Shown: positions 1 through 7,000 of the stretch, piece by piece
Numbering within the stretch: the first letter of the stretch is position 1
Layout: each line of letters opens with the position of its first letter
Assembly: GCF_938010505.1 (NCBI RefSeq)
Contig: NZ_CALLVP010000038.1
Span: 1 to 15,611, forward strand
Direction of reading: 5' to 3'
Length of the DNA: 15,611 nt
DNA from: an uncultured Veillonella sp.
Lineage (GTDB): Bacteria > Bacillota > Negativicutes > Veillonellales > Veillonellaceae
The notes under the pieces: generated by a model
Told to the model about the DNA's origin: nothing
What the model saw: the letters and a program-made list of their open reading frames with translations, nothing else
Databases searched by the model: none
Made by a program: the position numbers and the translations under genes

Positions 1-240
1 TTAAGATTTATATAAGCATGGTAGTAAAGACCTATTATGTAGTGTAAATATAGTGAATTTTTCTAATAAAGGATAGATATTTAATTTGTCATAAACGAAT
101 GGTATTTGTCTTCATTAAAACATACGGGGAATGAATATTCAATATGTATACTATGCATATTGAGCAATGTTGAGAACGATAGATTCTTTAGTGTTAATAT
201 TGTAAAAGCAAATAGATATTGTGACTATAATATAGTAAGA
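1..240. other. AT-rich non-coding stretch at left edge
   Basis: All frames are stop-rich and I see no convincing gene. A 14-codon open stretch (about 3-47, plus strand) touches the edge and could be the tail of an outside gene, but nothing supports it. The only structured element is the inverted repeat at 140-162. Confidence 0.5.
140..162. repeat. Inverted repeat with TGCATAGTATAC core (reverse orientation)
   Basis: CAATATG and CATATTG form 7-bp arms around 9 nt. The segment 146-157 is the exact reverse complement of the TGCATAGTATAC found in the leaders at 2999-3010 and 12398-12409. It is therefore a third member of that small repeat family. Function is unknown; it could be an operator or an RNA hairpin. 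Confidence 0.5.
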
Positions 241-274
241 AGGTATGAGTAGGTGTTACTCCTATGAGATCCTA

Positions 275-333
275 GTTATAAATAGGCACGTTCTCAAGAG
301 TATAGTATATATACTGATGAGAACGCGCCTTTG
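275..333 (+). repeat. Hairpin repeat element fused to a toxin-gene remnant
   Basis: AGTTATAAATAGGCACG here matches AGTTATAAATAATAGGCACG at 12371-12390. It is followed by a hairpin with arms CGTTCTCA and TGAGAACG around a TA-rich centre (GTATAGTATATATAC). The element sits where the promoter, ribosome site and first codons of the toxin copy at 339-403 should be, so it marks the junction of a rearrangement. Confidence 0.55.
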
Positions 334-338
334 CTGCA

Positions 339-403
339 TTACTGGATGTGGTTATTGTTTTTGGAGCTTTAGTGCCCTTATTTGCTTTACAAAAAGCAAA
401 TAG
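339..403 (+). pseudogene. Decayed holin-like toxin gene (copy 1)
   Basis: This stretch is nearly identical in DNA to the second half of the intact toxin gene at 12079-12180, including GGAGCTTTA and ACAAAAAGCAAATAG. The first 13 or so codons, the start codon and the ribosome site are absent, replaced by the element at 275-333. A 1-nt deletion near 372-375 shifts the frame relative to copy 2. It cannot make the toxin. The downstream terminator hairpin and antisense promoter remain well conserved. Confidence 0.75.
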
Positions 404-502
404 CCCTCCGTTGCCTAGTGTAACTAGATAACGGAAAGGCCATTTCTTCATGTTTTTGTGTAACTAGAGATGCGCCTGACGTAGCTACTCGTCTGACTAT
501 CT
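385..502 (-). ncRNA. Predicted antisense RNA of toxin copy 1 (orphan antitoxin?)
   Basis: It should start about 7 nt beyond the -10 at 509-514 and run leftward through the hairpin at 403-440 into the toxin remnant; both ends are estimates. The sequence over the hairpin and last toxin codons is nearly identical to the same part of copy 2. The RNA could therefore pair in trans with the intact toxin mRNA. No expression evidence is available from sequence alone. Confidence 0.5.
403..445. terminator. Bidirectional terminator-like hairpin of toxin copy 1
   Basis: GCC, CCGTT and CTAGT pair with ACTAG, AACGG and GGC across a GTA loop, roughly 403-440. T-rich DNA follows on the plus side (CATTTCTTCATGTTTTTG) and on the minus side (TATTTGCTTTTTG). 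It would end a toxin transcript in one direction and the antisense RNA in the other. Confidence 0.6.
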
Positions 503-508
503 TCTTAT

Positions 509-537
509 ATTATAGTAAGGTTATTATATATCGTCAA
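509..537 (-). promoter_or_regulatory. Antisense-RNA promoter, copy 1
   Basis: Read on the minus strand: TTGACG (532-537), 17-nt spacer, TATAAT (509-514). The same arrangement recurs at 12285-12313, 14504-14532 and, with GATAAT, at 2327-2355. Confidence 0.75.
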
Positions 538-591
538 ATTATGATGAATGTGTGTATGGTACGTGGTTTGTTGATGGTATTGTAAAATAAG

Positions 592-627
592 AAAAACTCC
601 TATTGGCTTTCACCGATAGGAGTTTTT
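592..627 (-). terminator. Intrinsic terminator of the symporter gene
   Basis: The 15-nt arms 592-606 and 613-627 pair fully with one G-T pair around a 6-nt loop. The outer ends are A/T tracts, so it can act in both directions. It lies about 70 nt beyond the stop of the minus-strand symporter and is its natural terminator. Confidence 0.85.
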
Positions 628-694
628 GGTTTTATAATTGTAATTTTATAGTACTTTTAGGCCTATTATTAAGTCACAGATTATAACAAACTAA

Positions 695-2113
695 TTATAT
701 TTCTTTTACATCATCAGGTATAGCCGGAGGAGCGGGTGGTTTACCCATAGATCTTTCAATGAACACCACAGCCACAAAGACGATGAGGCTGACGATGGAA
801 CCGAAGATGATGGACATGATGCCATATGGGTTGCCAATGAATTCCCAGTACACGCCTGCGATGGAGCCGAGCACGATGGACCAAATGCCGGCGCCAGCTG
901 TTGCATTTTTCCAAGTGAGGCCAAGTAGGAATGCAGCGAATGGGCCGGCGGATCTCATGGTGAAAGCAAATACGAGCATCGGAATGATGGCTTTGCTTAC
1001 GAGGGAGATGATGATGGCGATGATGCCTAGGAATAGCACGCATAGACGGCTGTAATTTGTGAGCTGAGCGTCAGTGAGGCTTTTACCAAAATGATGTTCC
1101 ACAATATCCTTGGTAAATACAGTAGCGGCCCCTAAGAGGTCGCCTGCGCCTGATGAAAGCGTAGCCGACACGACCGCAGCCATAACGAAGCCTGCCATTA
1201 CAGGAGGCATGAGGTTAAGTGCTACCGTCGCCACCGCATTGTTCGCTTCGATGTTCGGGAATTCAGCCAATGCTACGAGGCCTAAAATCGCAGGAACAAA
1301 GGCGAATAGAGCCATGATAATACCACAGATGATAGAGCCGAGAACGGCCGTTCTTTCATCCTTCGCAGCAAAGTACCGTTGTACGGATTCTTGGCCGGTG
1401 GAGAAGGTCATGAAGTACATAATGATGAGGCCGATGATGGTTTTCCAACCAACCTTTGTAAATCCTAATTGTTCAGGCGGCAATTTCGCCACTACCGATT
1501 CCCAGCCGCCCACATTGTGCAATACGAACGGCACAGCGAGGGAGAAGCCCCCAACGAGGACGAAGAAATGGATAACGTCCGTCATCGTAACGCTCCACAT
1601 ACCGCCGGACATGGTGTAAAGTACGAGTACCGCGCCGCAGATGAGGATGGCGAGCTCTGTTGAAAGCCCTGTGAGAACGCTAATAATGGTTGCAGTTGCT
1701 GTAATCTGTACGCCTGCAAGTGTAATCGTTGCCAGCATGGACAGAATAGAAGTAATGAGATGGCTAGACGCGCCGAAACGACGACCGATGATCTCTGGCA
1801 CTGTTGTTGCCATGGCACGCCGTAAGAGCGGTGCAATGAAAGCAACGAGGATAACACCAATCCCTGCAGATACTACGTACCAACCTGCAGATAAACCCCA
1901 AGAACCATACGCTTTCGCTGCTACACCTACGGTGCTCCCACCACCGATTTCCGTAGCTGCTAATGTGCCTGCCGTCATAAGAACCCCAATACGACGACCT
2001 GCGAGTAGATAGTCAGTACTATCTTTTACACGAATATGACAATATACGCCGACTAATAAATTCAGTAATAAATAGGCGCAAACAATAACCCAAATAATAG
2101 TTAAAGCCTCCAT
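695..2113 (-). CDS. Sodium:solute symporter family protein (SSS/SLC5-type)
   Basis: A 472-residue polytopic membrane protein that should import a small organic solute coupled to sodium entry across the inner membrane. The sequence is hydrophobic throughout, with about 12-13 helices, the usual size for the SSS family. Family-like features include an N-terminal helix, the DYLLAGRRIG segment after it, the glycine-rich TEIGGGSTVG stretch near residue 55, and SGAGDLLGAATVFTKDIV near residue 320, matching the conserved region by the sodium site. The substrate cannot be told from sequence; proline, pantothenate and other small metabolites are all transported by this family. The ATG at 2113 follows GGAGGTG at good spacing. 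The gene stands alone, with its own promoter (2197-2225) and terminator (592-627). Confidence 0.9.
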   Translation of the reverse strand: MEALTIIWVIVCAYLLLNLLVGVYCHIRVKDSTDYLLAGRRIGVLMTAGTLAATEIGGGSTVGVAAKAYGSWGLSAGWYVVSAGIGVILVAFIAPLLRRAMATTVPEIIGRRFGASSHLITSILSMLATITLAGVQITATATIISVLTGLSTELAILICGAVLVLYTMSGGMWSVTMTDVIHFFVLVGGFSLAVPFVLHNVGGWESVVAKLPPEQLGFTKVGWKTIIGLIIMYFMTFSTGQESVQRYFAAKDERTAVLGSIICGIIMALFAFVPAILGLVALAEFPNIEANNAVATVALNLMPPVMAGFVMAAVVSATLSSGAGDLLGAATVFTKDIVEHHFGKSLTDAQLTNYSRLCVLFLGIIAIIISLVSKAIIPMLVFAFTMRSAGPFAAFLLGLTWKNATAGAGIWSIVLGSIAGVYWEFIGNPYGIMSIIFGSIVSLIVFVAVVFIERSMGKPPAPPAIPDDVKEI

Positions 2114-2196
2114 AAGTCACCTCCAAAACTTTAAACTTTAGAGTTACATACTAAATCACCCTTACTACTTGTGGTGCATATATCAAGTATAACTTT

Positions 2197-2225
2197 ATTA
2201 TCCCTAAAAATTAGGGAAATTACAA
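2197..2225 (-). promoter_or_regulatory. Symporter promoter with overlapping inverted-repeat operator
   Basis: On the minus strand: TTGTAA (2220-2225), 17-nt spacer, GATAAT (2197-2202). The spacer and part of the -10 hold a perfect inverted repeat, TCCCTAA-AAA-TTAGGGA (2201-2217). A dimeric regulator bound there would block RNA polymerase, so the symporter may be under repression. Promoter and operator are inferred from sequence only. Confidence 0.55.
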
Positions 2226-2271
2226 AGAGGAGTTTCTTTGAGTGATGGAGAATGTATATATATTAGGAAAT

Positions 2272-2300
2272 AAAAAAGCCCGTTAATAACGGGCTTTTTT
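2272..2300. terminator. Symmetric intrinsic terminator
   Basis: Perfect 14-bp inverted repeat AAAAAAGCCCGTTA / TAACGGGCTTTTTT with one central base, so it works in both directions. It is not at the end of any visible gene. On the minus strand it follows the solo promoter at 2327-2355 by about 30-50 nt and could end a very short RNA, or shield the symporter from upstream transcription. Confidence 0.8.
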
Positions 2301-2326
2301 ATGCATTTATCTGTATATCTATTTAT

Positions 2327-2355
2327 ATTATCGGGATAAAGATATATATCGTCAA
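2327..2355 (-). promoter_or_regulatory. Solo copy of the toxin-cassette antisense promoter
   Basis: On the minus strand: TTGACG (2350-2355), 17-nt spacer, GATAAT (2327-2332). The DNA around it (ATATCGTCAAATTGAGATGAAC) matches the outer end of the toxin cassettes near 12303-12325, but no toxin or antisense body remains. A transcript would meet the terminator at 2272-2300 after about 50 nt. Confidence 0.55.
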
Positions 2356-2545
2356 ATTGAGATGAACGACAATATAGTAAATATATGGTGGTAAACATGA
2401 TACAATAACAATAACATATTTCTTCTTTTATGTATTGATTGTCGTTTTGGGTGTTCTTTTTTTCTTTACCCTTTTTGTCGATATTCTATTGCGGTTGCTA
2501 GAATTTGTGATTATTTTATTATTCACCTGAGTGTGGAGTTATACT

Positions 2546-2968
2546 ATGTTAAATATTACTACCTCGTCCATTATAAGAGGGTTCATCAAACTGATCATCC
2601 TTTTATTCTGGATGTTTTGTCTTTATACGGCATATGATATGATTACCGATTGGCATGACTTACTCGAGTATTACGAGCCAGCAAAGTTTTATGGTGTCAT
2701 GTATCTCGTTAGTGTTAGCTGCTTAGTATTACCGTATGTGTTCTTTTACTGGAAGCCTTTAAATCCTGCACGCATGGTGCCGAAACCGGTAAGAGCATTG
2801 CGGGAGAAGGGAATGCGATGGAAAGCGTCTCATAGTCCGTTATACGTTATATATACTATCTGCAAGGGTATTGGTATTATATTGGGGCTAATCTGGTTGA
2901 TCGGCTTAGGATTGGGGCTACTTATGGTTATCATTATAGGTGGAGCCTTTGCACTAATATCGATGTAG
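2546..2968 (+). CDS. Small hypothetical membrane protein
   Basis: 140 residues with three clear hydrophobic segments: about residues 13-34, 50-68 and a long glycine-rich one near 103-138. A basic hydrophilic stretch (NPARMVPKPVRALREKGMRWK) links the second and third. I do not recognise the family. A GTG at 2531 would add five residues, but TGGAG at 2534-2538 sits 7 nt before the ATG at 2546, so I prefer that start. The order of helix pair, basic loop and C-terminal helix resembles the protein at 13782-14183, which also lies beside an exported-protein gene. The two may be distant relatives. Confidence 0.7.
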   Translation: MLNITTSSIIRGFIKLIILLFWMFCLYTAYDMITDWHDLLEYYEPAKFYGVMYLVSVSCLVLPYVFFYWKPLNPARMVPKPVRALREKGMRWKASHSPLYVIYTICKGIGIILGLIWLIGLGLGLLMVIIIGGAFALISM

Positions 2969-2987
2969 GCTTTGTTTTTTAATCCTA

Positions 2988-3029
2988 ACAGCTATTATTT
3001 GCATAGTATACGTATGCTAATGAGACTGT
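2988..3029 (+). promoter_or_regulatory. Leader hairpin element upstream of exported-protein gene
   Basis: The core TTTGCATAGTATAC (2998-3011) is identical to 12397-12410 in the leader of the other exported-protein gene. Similarity continues downstream (TATGCTA, TGTG, TTATTT). GCATA pairs with TATGC, and ACAG outside pairs with CTGT. Both copies end about 40 nt before a start codon. It may be a leader RNA hairpin, a protein-binding palindrome or part of the promoter. Confidence 0.5.
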
Positions 3030-3069
3030 GTTTATTTATTTTGAAATCTAAGAGAGTAGGAGAGAGAAT

Positions 3070-3645
3070 ATGAAAGCAAAACATATGGTTATGGGCCTTA
3101 CAATGGCCCTACAATTGGTGAGTGGCTTTACTTATACTGCAGATGCCAGTTGGCTTAGCAAAACTTGGGAAAGGCTAGAAACAAAAGCTGCTAAAGAATC
3201 CTATGATTGGCCTAAAGCCGAACAATATAGATATTATAGTATTGGTCAGTATGTAGGTGAGAGATTGCCACAAGAAGAACTTATGGTGCTTGGTGTTTCA
3301 TTAGGTAGCACTTTTGATGCGGTGAAAGCCAGTCTAGGCCAGCCAACAAAGGAAACTAGATATGGTTTATCCTATGGTGGTGTAACCTTTGGTAACACTA
3401 TATTGGGTGGTATGGATAATACTGTTACGTATATATCGATTACGAATCGTGATGCGATAACTCATAGAGGAATTGCTGTAGGCGACTCTATGAGAAAAGT
3501 GTTAAAAGTGTATGGCCGTCCAGATTACATTGATTATGATGATCGTTGGTTTTATGGATTATTACAATATAGAACTGATATGATGAACGGGATACTTTTT
3601 GAACACAAGGGGGATAAAGTAAGTAAAATTATAATCTATCTTTAA
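3070..3645 (+). CDS. Exported hypothetical protein with BamE/SmpA-like repeats
   Basis: 191 residues. The N-terminus is a signal peptide (MKAKHMVMGLTMALQLVSGF, then TYTADA) with likely cleavage after ADA near residue 26, so the mature protein should be in the periplasm or outside. The mature part has two similar units: LGVSLGSTFDAVKASLGQP near residue 75 and RGIAVGDSMRKVLKVYGRPD near residue 137. The pattern (GxxxGxxxxxVxxxxGxP) is typical of small BamE/SmpA-like or copper-amine-oxidase-N-like modules. A specific function cannot be named. TAGGAG lies about 7 nt before the ATG. A strong terminator follows directly, so this is the end of its transcription unit. Confidence 0.75.
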   Translation: MKAKHMVMGLTMALQLVSGFTYTADASWLSKTWERLETKAAKESYDWPKAEQYRYYSIGQYVGERLPQEELMVLGVSLGSTFDAVKASLGQPTKETRYGLSYGGVTFGNTILGGMDNTVTYISITNRDAITHRGIAVGDSMRKVLKVYGRPDYIDYDDRWFYGLLQYRTDMMNGILFEHKGDKVSKIIIYL

Positions 3646-3660
3646 GTTTGATATAGTTAA

Positions 3661-3700
3661 AGTGCACCTTTATGCGTTAAACATAGAGGTGCACTTTTTT
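3661..3700 (+). terminator. Intrinsic terminator
   Basis: AGTGCACCTTTATG (3661-3674) pairs with CATAGAGGTGCACT (3682-3695) with one G-U pair, followed by a T run to 3700. It ends the unit at 3070-3645. Confidence 0.9.
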
Positions 3701-3888
3701 GACTAATATTAACTCTAATGTATTATAGCGCATGGACATAGAGTCAGATTTAAAGAAATTCCGTATAACTATAAGTTTTATGAGAAAATAATGAAATTAT
3801 TTATTGTTTTATGCTAAAATGAAGTTAATTATACAGTGATTGGCGACTTATAGATTATAGATGTAGTTTAAATAGTAAATTTTGGTAA

Positions 3889-4013
3889 TAAAAAATCTCA
3901 ATTCCGAAGAATTGAGAGTAGGTGCCCTACGTCGGGCGGCCCGAAGGCATTGTAAATAAATTTGTATTTGAACTCGTAATGTAATTCTGTAAACCTCCAA
4001 AACTAATTGGATT
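3889..4013 (-). ncRNA. tracrRNA of the type II-A system
   Basis: The RNA is read leftward, divergent from cas9. The anti-repeat (about 4003-3966) matches the complement of the CRISPR repeat over most of its length: GGTTTACAGAATTAC is exact. Mismatches (GAG against the repeat's GA) fall where type II-A duplexes carry their bulge, and a lower stem TTCAAA pairs with TTTGA of the repeat. Then come an AT-rich linker, a GC-rich nexus-like region with GCC-TTCG-GGC and GCCC-GACGTA-GGGC hairpins, and a terminator of 9-bp arms (TCTCAATTC / GAATTGAGA at 3896-3917) with a six-base T tract on the RNA strand. Length is about 125 nt; the 5' end is estimated from the promoter. Confidence 0.88.
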
Positions 4014-4019
4014 ACTTAT

Positions 4020-4048
4020 AGTATAGTTAAGCTTTTGATGAATGTCAA
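4020..4048 (-). promoter_or_regulatory. tracrRNA promoter
   Basis: On the minus strand: TTGACA (4043-4048), 17-nt spacer, TATACT (4020-4025), a near-consensus housekeeping promoter. It overlaps the untranslated region of cas9. I see no equally good plus-strand promoter for cas9 nearby. An extended -10 (TGCTAAAAT at 3812-3820) is one candidate and would read across the tracrRNA locus. Confidence 0.8.
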
Positions 4049-4074
4049 TTATTAATTTCCGAAGGAGAGCGCTT

Positions 4075-7000
4075 ATGGAAATGCAAGCATCGAACCAACT
4101 TATTTTAAGTCATTTGAAAGATTATCCGATTAAAGATTATTTTGTGGGACTAGATATTGGCACAAACTCAGTGGGTTGGGCGGTAACAAATAAATCATAT
4201 GAGTTGTTGAAGTTCCGTTCTCATAAAATGTGGGGCAGCCGTTTGTTTGATGAGGGTGAATCAGCTATAGCACGTCGTGGCTTCCGTTCTATGCGTCGTC
4301 GATTGGAACGTCGTAGATTACGACTAAAATTATTAGAAGAATTATTTGCTGATGCTATGGCGCAGGTGGATCCAACATTCTTTATGCGCCTTCGTGAAAG
4401 TAAATACCACTATGAGGATAAAACGACCGGTCATAGTTCTAAACATATTTTGTTTATCGATAAAAACTATACTGATCAAGATTATTATAAAGAGTATCCT
4501 ACTATTTATCATTTGCGTACAAAATTGATGAAATCTGGTACTGACGACATTCGCAAGCTCTTTTTAGCAGTACATCATATTTTAAAATACCGTGGTAACT
4601 TCCTCTATGAAGGGGCTTCATTTGATTCAAATGCTTCAACGCTTGATGATGTTCTTAAACAAGCCTTAGAAAATATCACCTTCAATTGTTTTGATTCTAC
4701 TGCTGCAATTGGTTCTATCGGTCAAATCCTTATGGAGCCAGGTAAAACAAAATCTGACAAAGCAAAGGCCATAGAACGTTTTGTTGATATATATATAATT
4801 ACTGATGAAGTGGATACTTCTAGTAAAACTCAAAAAGAACAGGTCAAGGAGGATAAAAAAAGACTTAAATCATTTGCTAATTTGGTGTTAGGTTTATCTG
4901 CGAGCCTTACTGACTTATTCGGCTCTGTAGAGGATTTAGATGAAGATCTTAAAAAGTTACAAATTATAGGGGATACATATGATGAGAGACGTGATGACCT
5001 AGCTAAAGCTTGGGGGGACGAGATTCATATTATTGATGATTGTAAATCTGTATATGATGCTATTATCCTCATGTCTATTAAAGAACCTGGCCTTACTATA
5101 TCTGAATCTAAGGTAAAAGCTTTCAATAAACACAAAGATGATTTAGCTATATTGAAATCTTTATTAAAGGCTGATAAAAATATTTATAAAGCGATGTTTA
5201 AGGCTGATGAAAAAGGTCTACATAACTATGTGCATTATATTAAACAAGGCCGTACTGAGGAAACTAGTTGTAACCGTGAAGATTTTTATAAATACACCAA
5301 GAAAATAGTAGAAGGACTATCTGATTCTAACGATAAAGAATATATTCTTAGTCAAATTGAGCTACAAACCTTATTGCCACTACAACGGATTAAAGACAAT
5401 GGCGTTATTCCTTATCAATTACATTTAGAAGAACTCAAAGCAATTCTTGATAAATGTGGTCCTAAATTCCCATTTTTAAATGAAGTGGCGGATGGTTTTT
5501 CTGTAGCAGAGAAACTTATTAAAATGCTTGAGTTTCGCATTCCGTATTACGTAGGGCCTTTAAATACTCATCATAATGTAGATAACGGTGGTTTTGCTTG
5601 GGCGGTTCGTAAAGCATCTGGATGCGTAACTCCGTGGAATTTTGATGATAAAATTGATCGGGAAAAATCAGCAGCAGCTTTTATCAAAAACCTTACTAAT
5701 AAATGCACTTACCTTTTGGGCGAGGATGTGCTGCCCAAATCATCACTTTTATATAGTGAGTTCATGTTGCTCAACGAGCTAAATAATGTGCGTATTGATG
5801 GGAAGCCATTAGAGAAAGCGGTAAAAGAACATCTTATTGAGGCTGTATTTAAGCAAGATCATAAGAAGATGATCAAAAATCGTATAGAGCAATTCTTAAA
5901 GGATAATAATTATATCCCTAAAAAATATAAACCTGAGATTACAGGTCTTGATGGAGAAATTAAAAATGATTTAGCCTCTTATCGTGAGATGGTTCGTATT
6001 CTTGGGACTAATTTCGATGTATCTATGGCTGAAGACATTATTGCGGATATTACTATCTTTGGTGAAAGTAAGAAAATGTTACGTGAAACATTGCGTAATA
6101 AATTTTCTTCACGCCTTGATGATGACGCTATCAAAAAATTGTCAAAATTAAGATATCGAGATTGGGGACGTCTTTCCAGAAAGTTATTGAATGGTATCGA
6201 GGGATGCGATAAAACTGGTGATGGTACGCCTGAAACTATTATTAAATTGATGCGCAATTTTAACTATAACTTGATGGAACTATTGGGCGATAAATTCTCC
6301 TTTATGGAACGTATCCAAGAAATCAATGATAAATTGACAGACGGTCAAGTAGTAGACCCTCATGATATTATCGATGATTTAGCGCTTTCACCAGCTGTTA
6401 AGCGTGCGGTATGGCAAGCATTGCGCATCGTTGATGAAGTTGCACATATTAAAAAAGCGTTACCGACTCGTATCTTTGTAGAAGTAACACGGTCAAATAA
6501 AGCAGAGAAAAAGAAAAAAGACTCTCGTCAAAAACGATTATCTGATTTATATGCAGCGATTAAAAAAGATGATGTGTTATTAAATGGCATTAATAATGAA
6601 ATCTTTGGGGAACTGAAGTCAAGTTTGGCTAAATACGATGATGCGGCTTTAAGAAGTAAAAAGTTGTATCTATATTATACTCAAATGGGGCGTTGTGCTT
6701 ATACTGGTGAGATTATAGAGCTAAGTCTGTTAAATACAGATAATTATGATATCGATCATATTTATCCTCGTAGCCTTACCAAGGATGATAGTTTTGATAA
6801 CTTAGTACTATGTAAACGAACTGCAAATGCTCAGAAATCAGATACATATCCAATTAGTGAAGAAATTCAAAAGGCACAAAAGCCATTCTGGACATTCTTA
6901 AAACAACAAGGTCTTATTAGTGAACGGAAATATGAGCGTCTTACTCGCATTACACCACTTACAGCTGATGATTTAAGTGGCTTTATTGCTCGTCAACTAG

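Noticed and set aside
756..2012. Several plus- and minus-strand frames overlapping the symporter
   Set aside because: They are shadows in other frames of a clear SSS-family coding region. Their translations are low-complexity and resemble no family.
2204..2398. Minus-strand 64-codon frame across the symporter promoter region
   Set aside because: It runs through a promoter, a perfect terminator and a second promoter, has no ribosome site, and its translation is unremarkable.
4042..4074. Upstream in-frame ATG of cas9 at 4042
   Set aside because: It lacks a ribosome site and overlaps the -35 of the tracrRNA promoter, whereas the ATG at 4075 has AAGGAG at ideal spacing. The extra 11 residues have no family counterpart.
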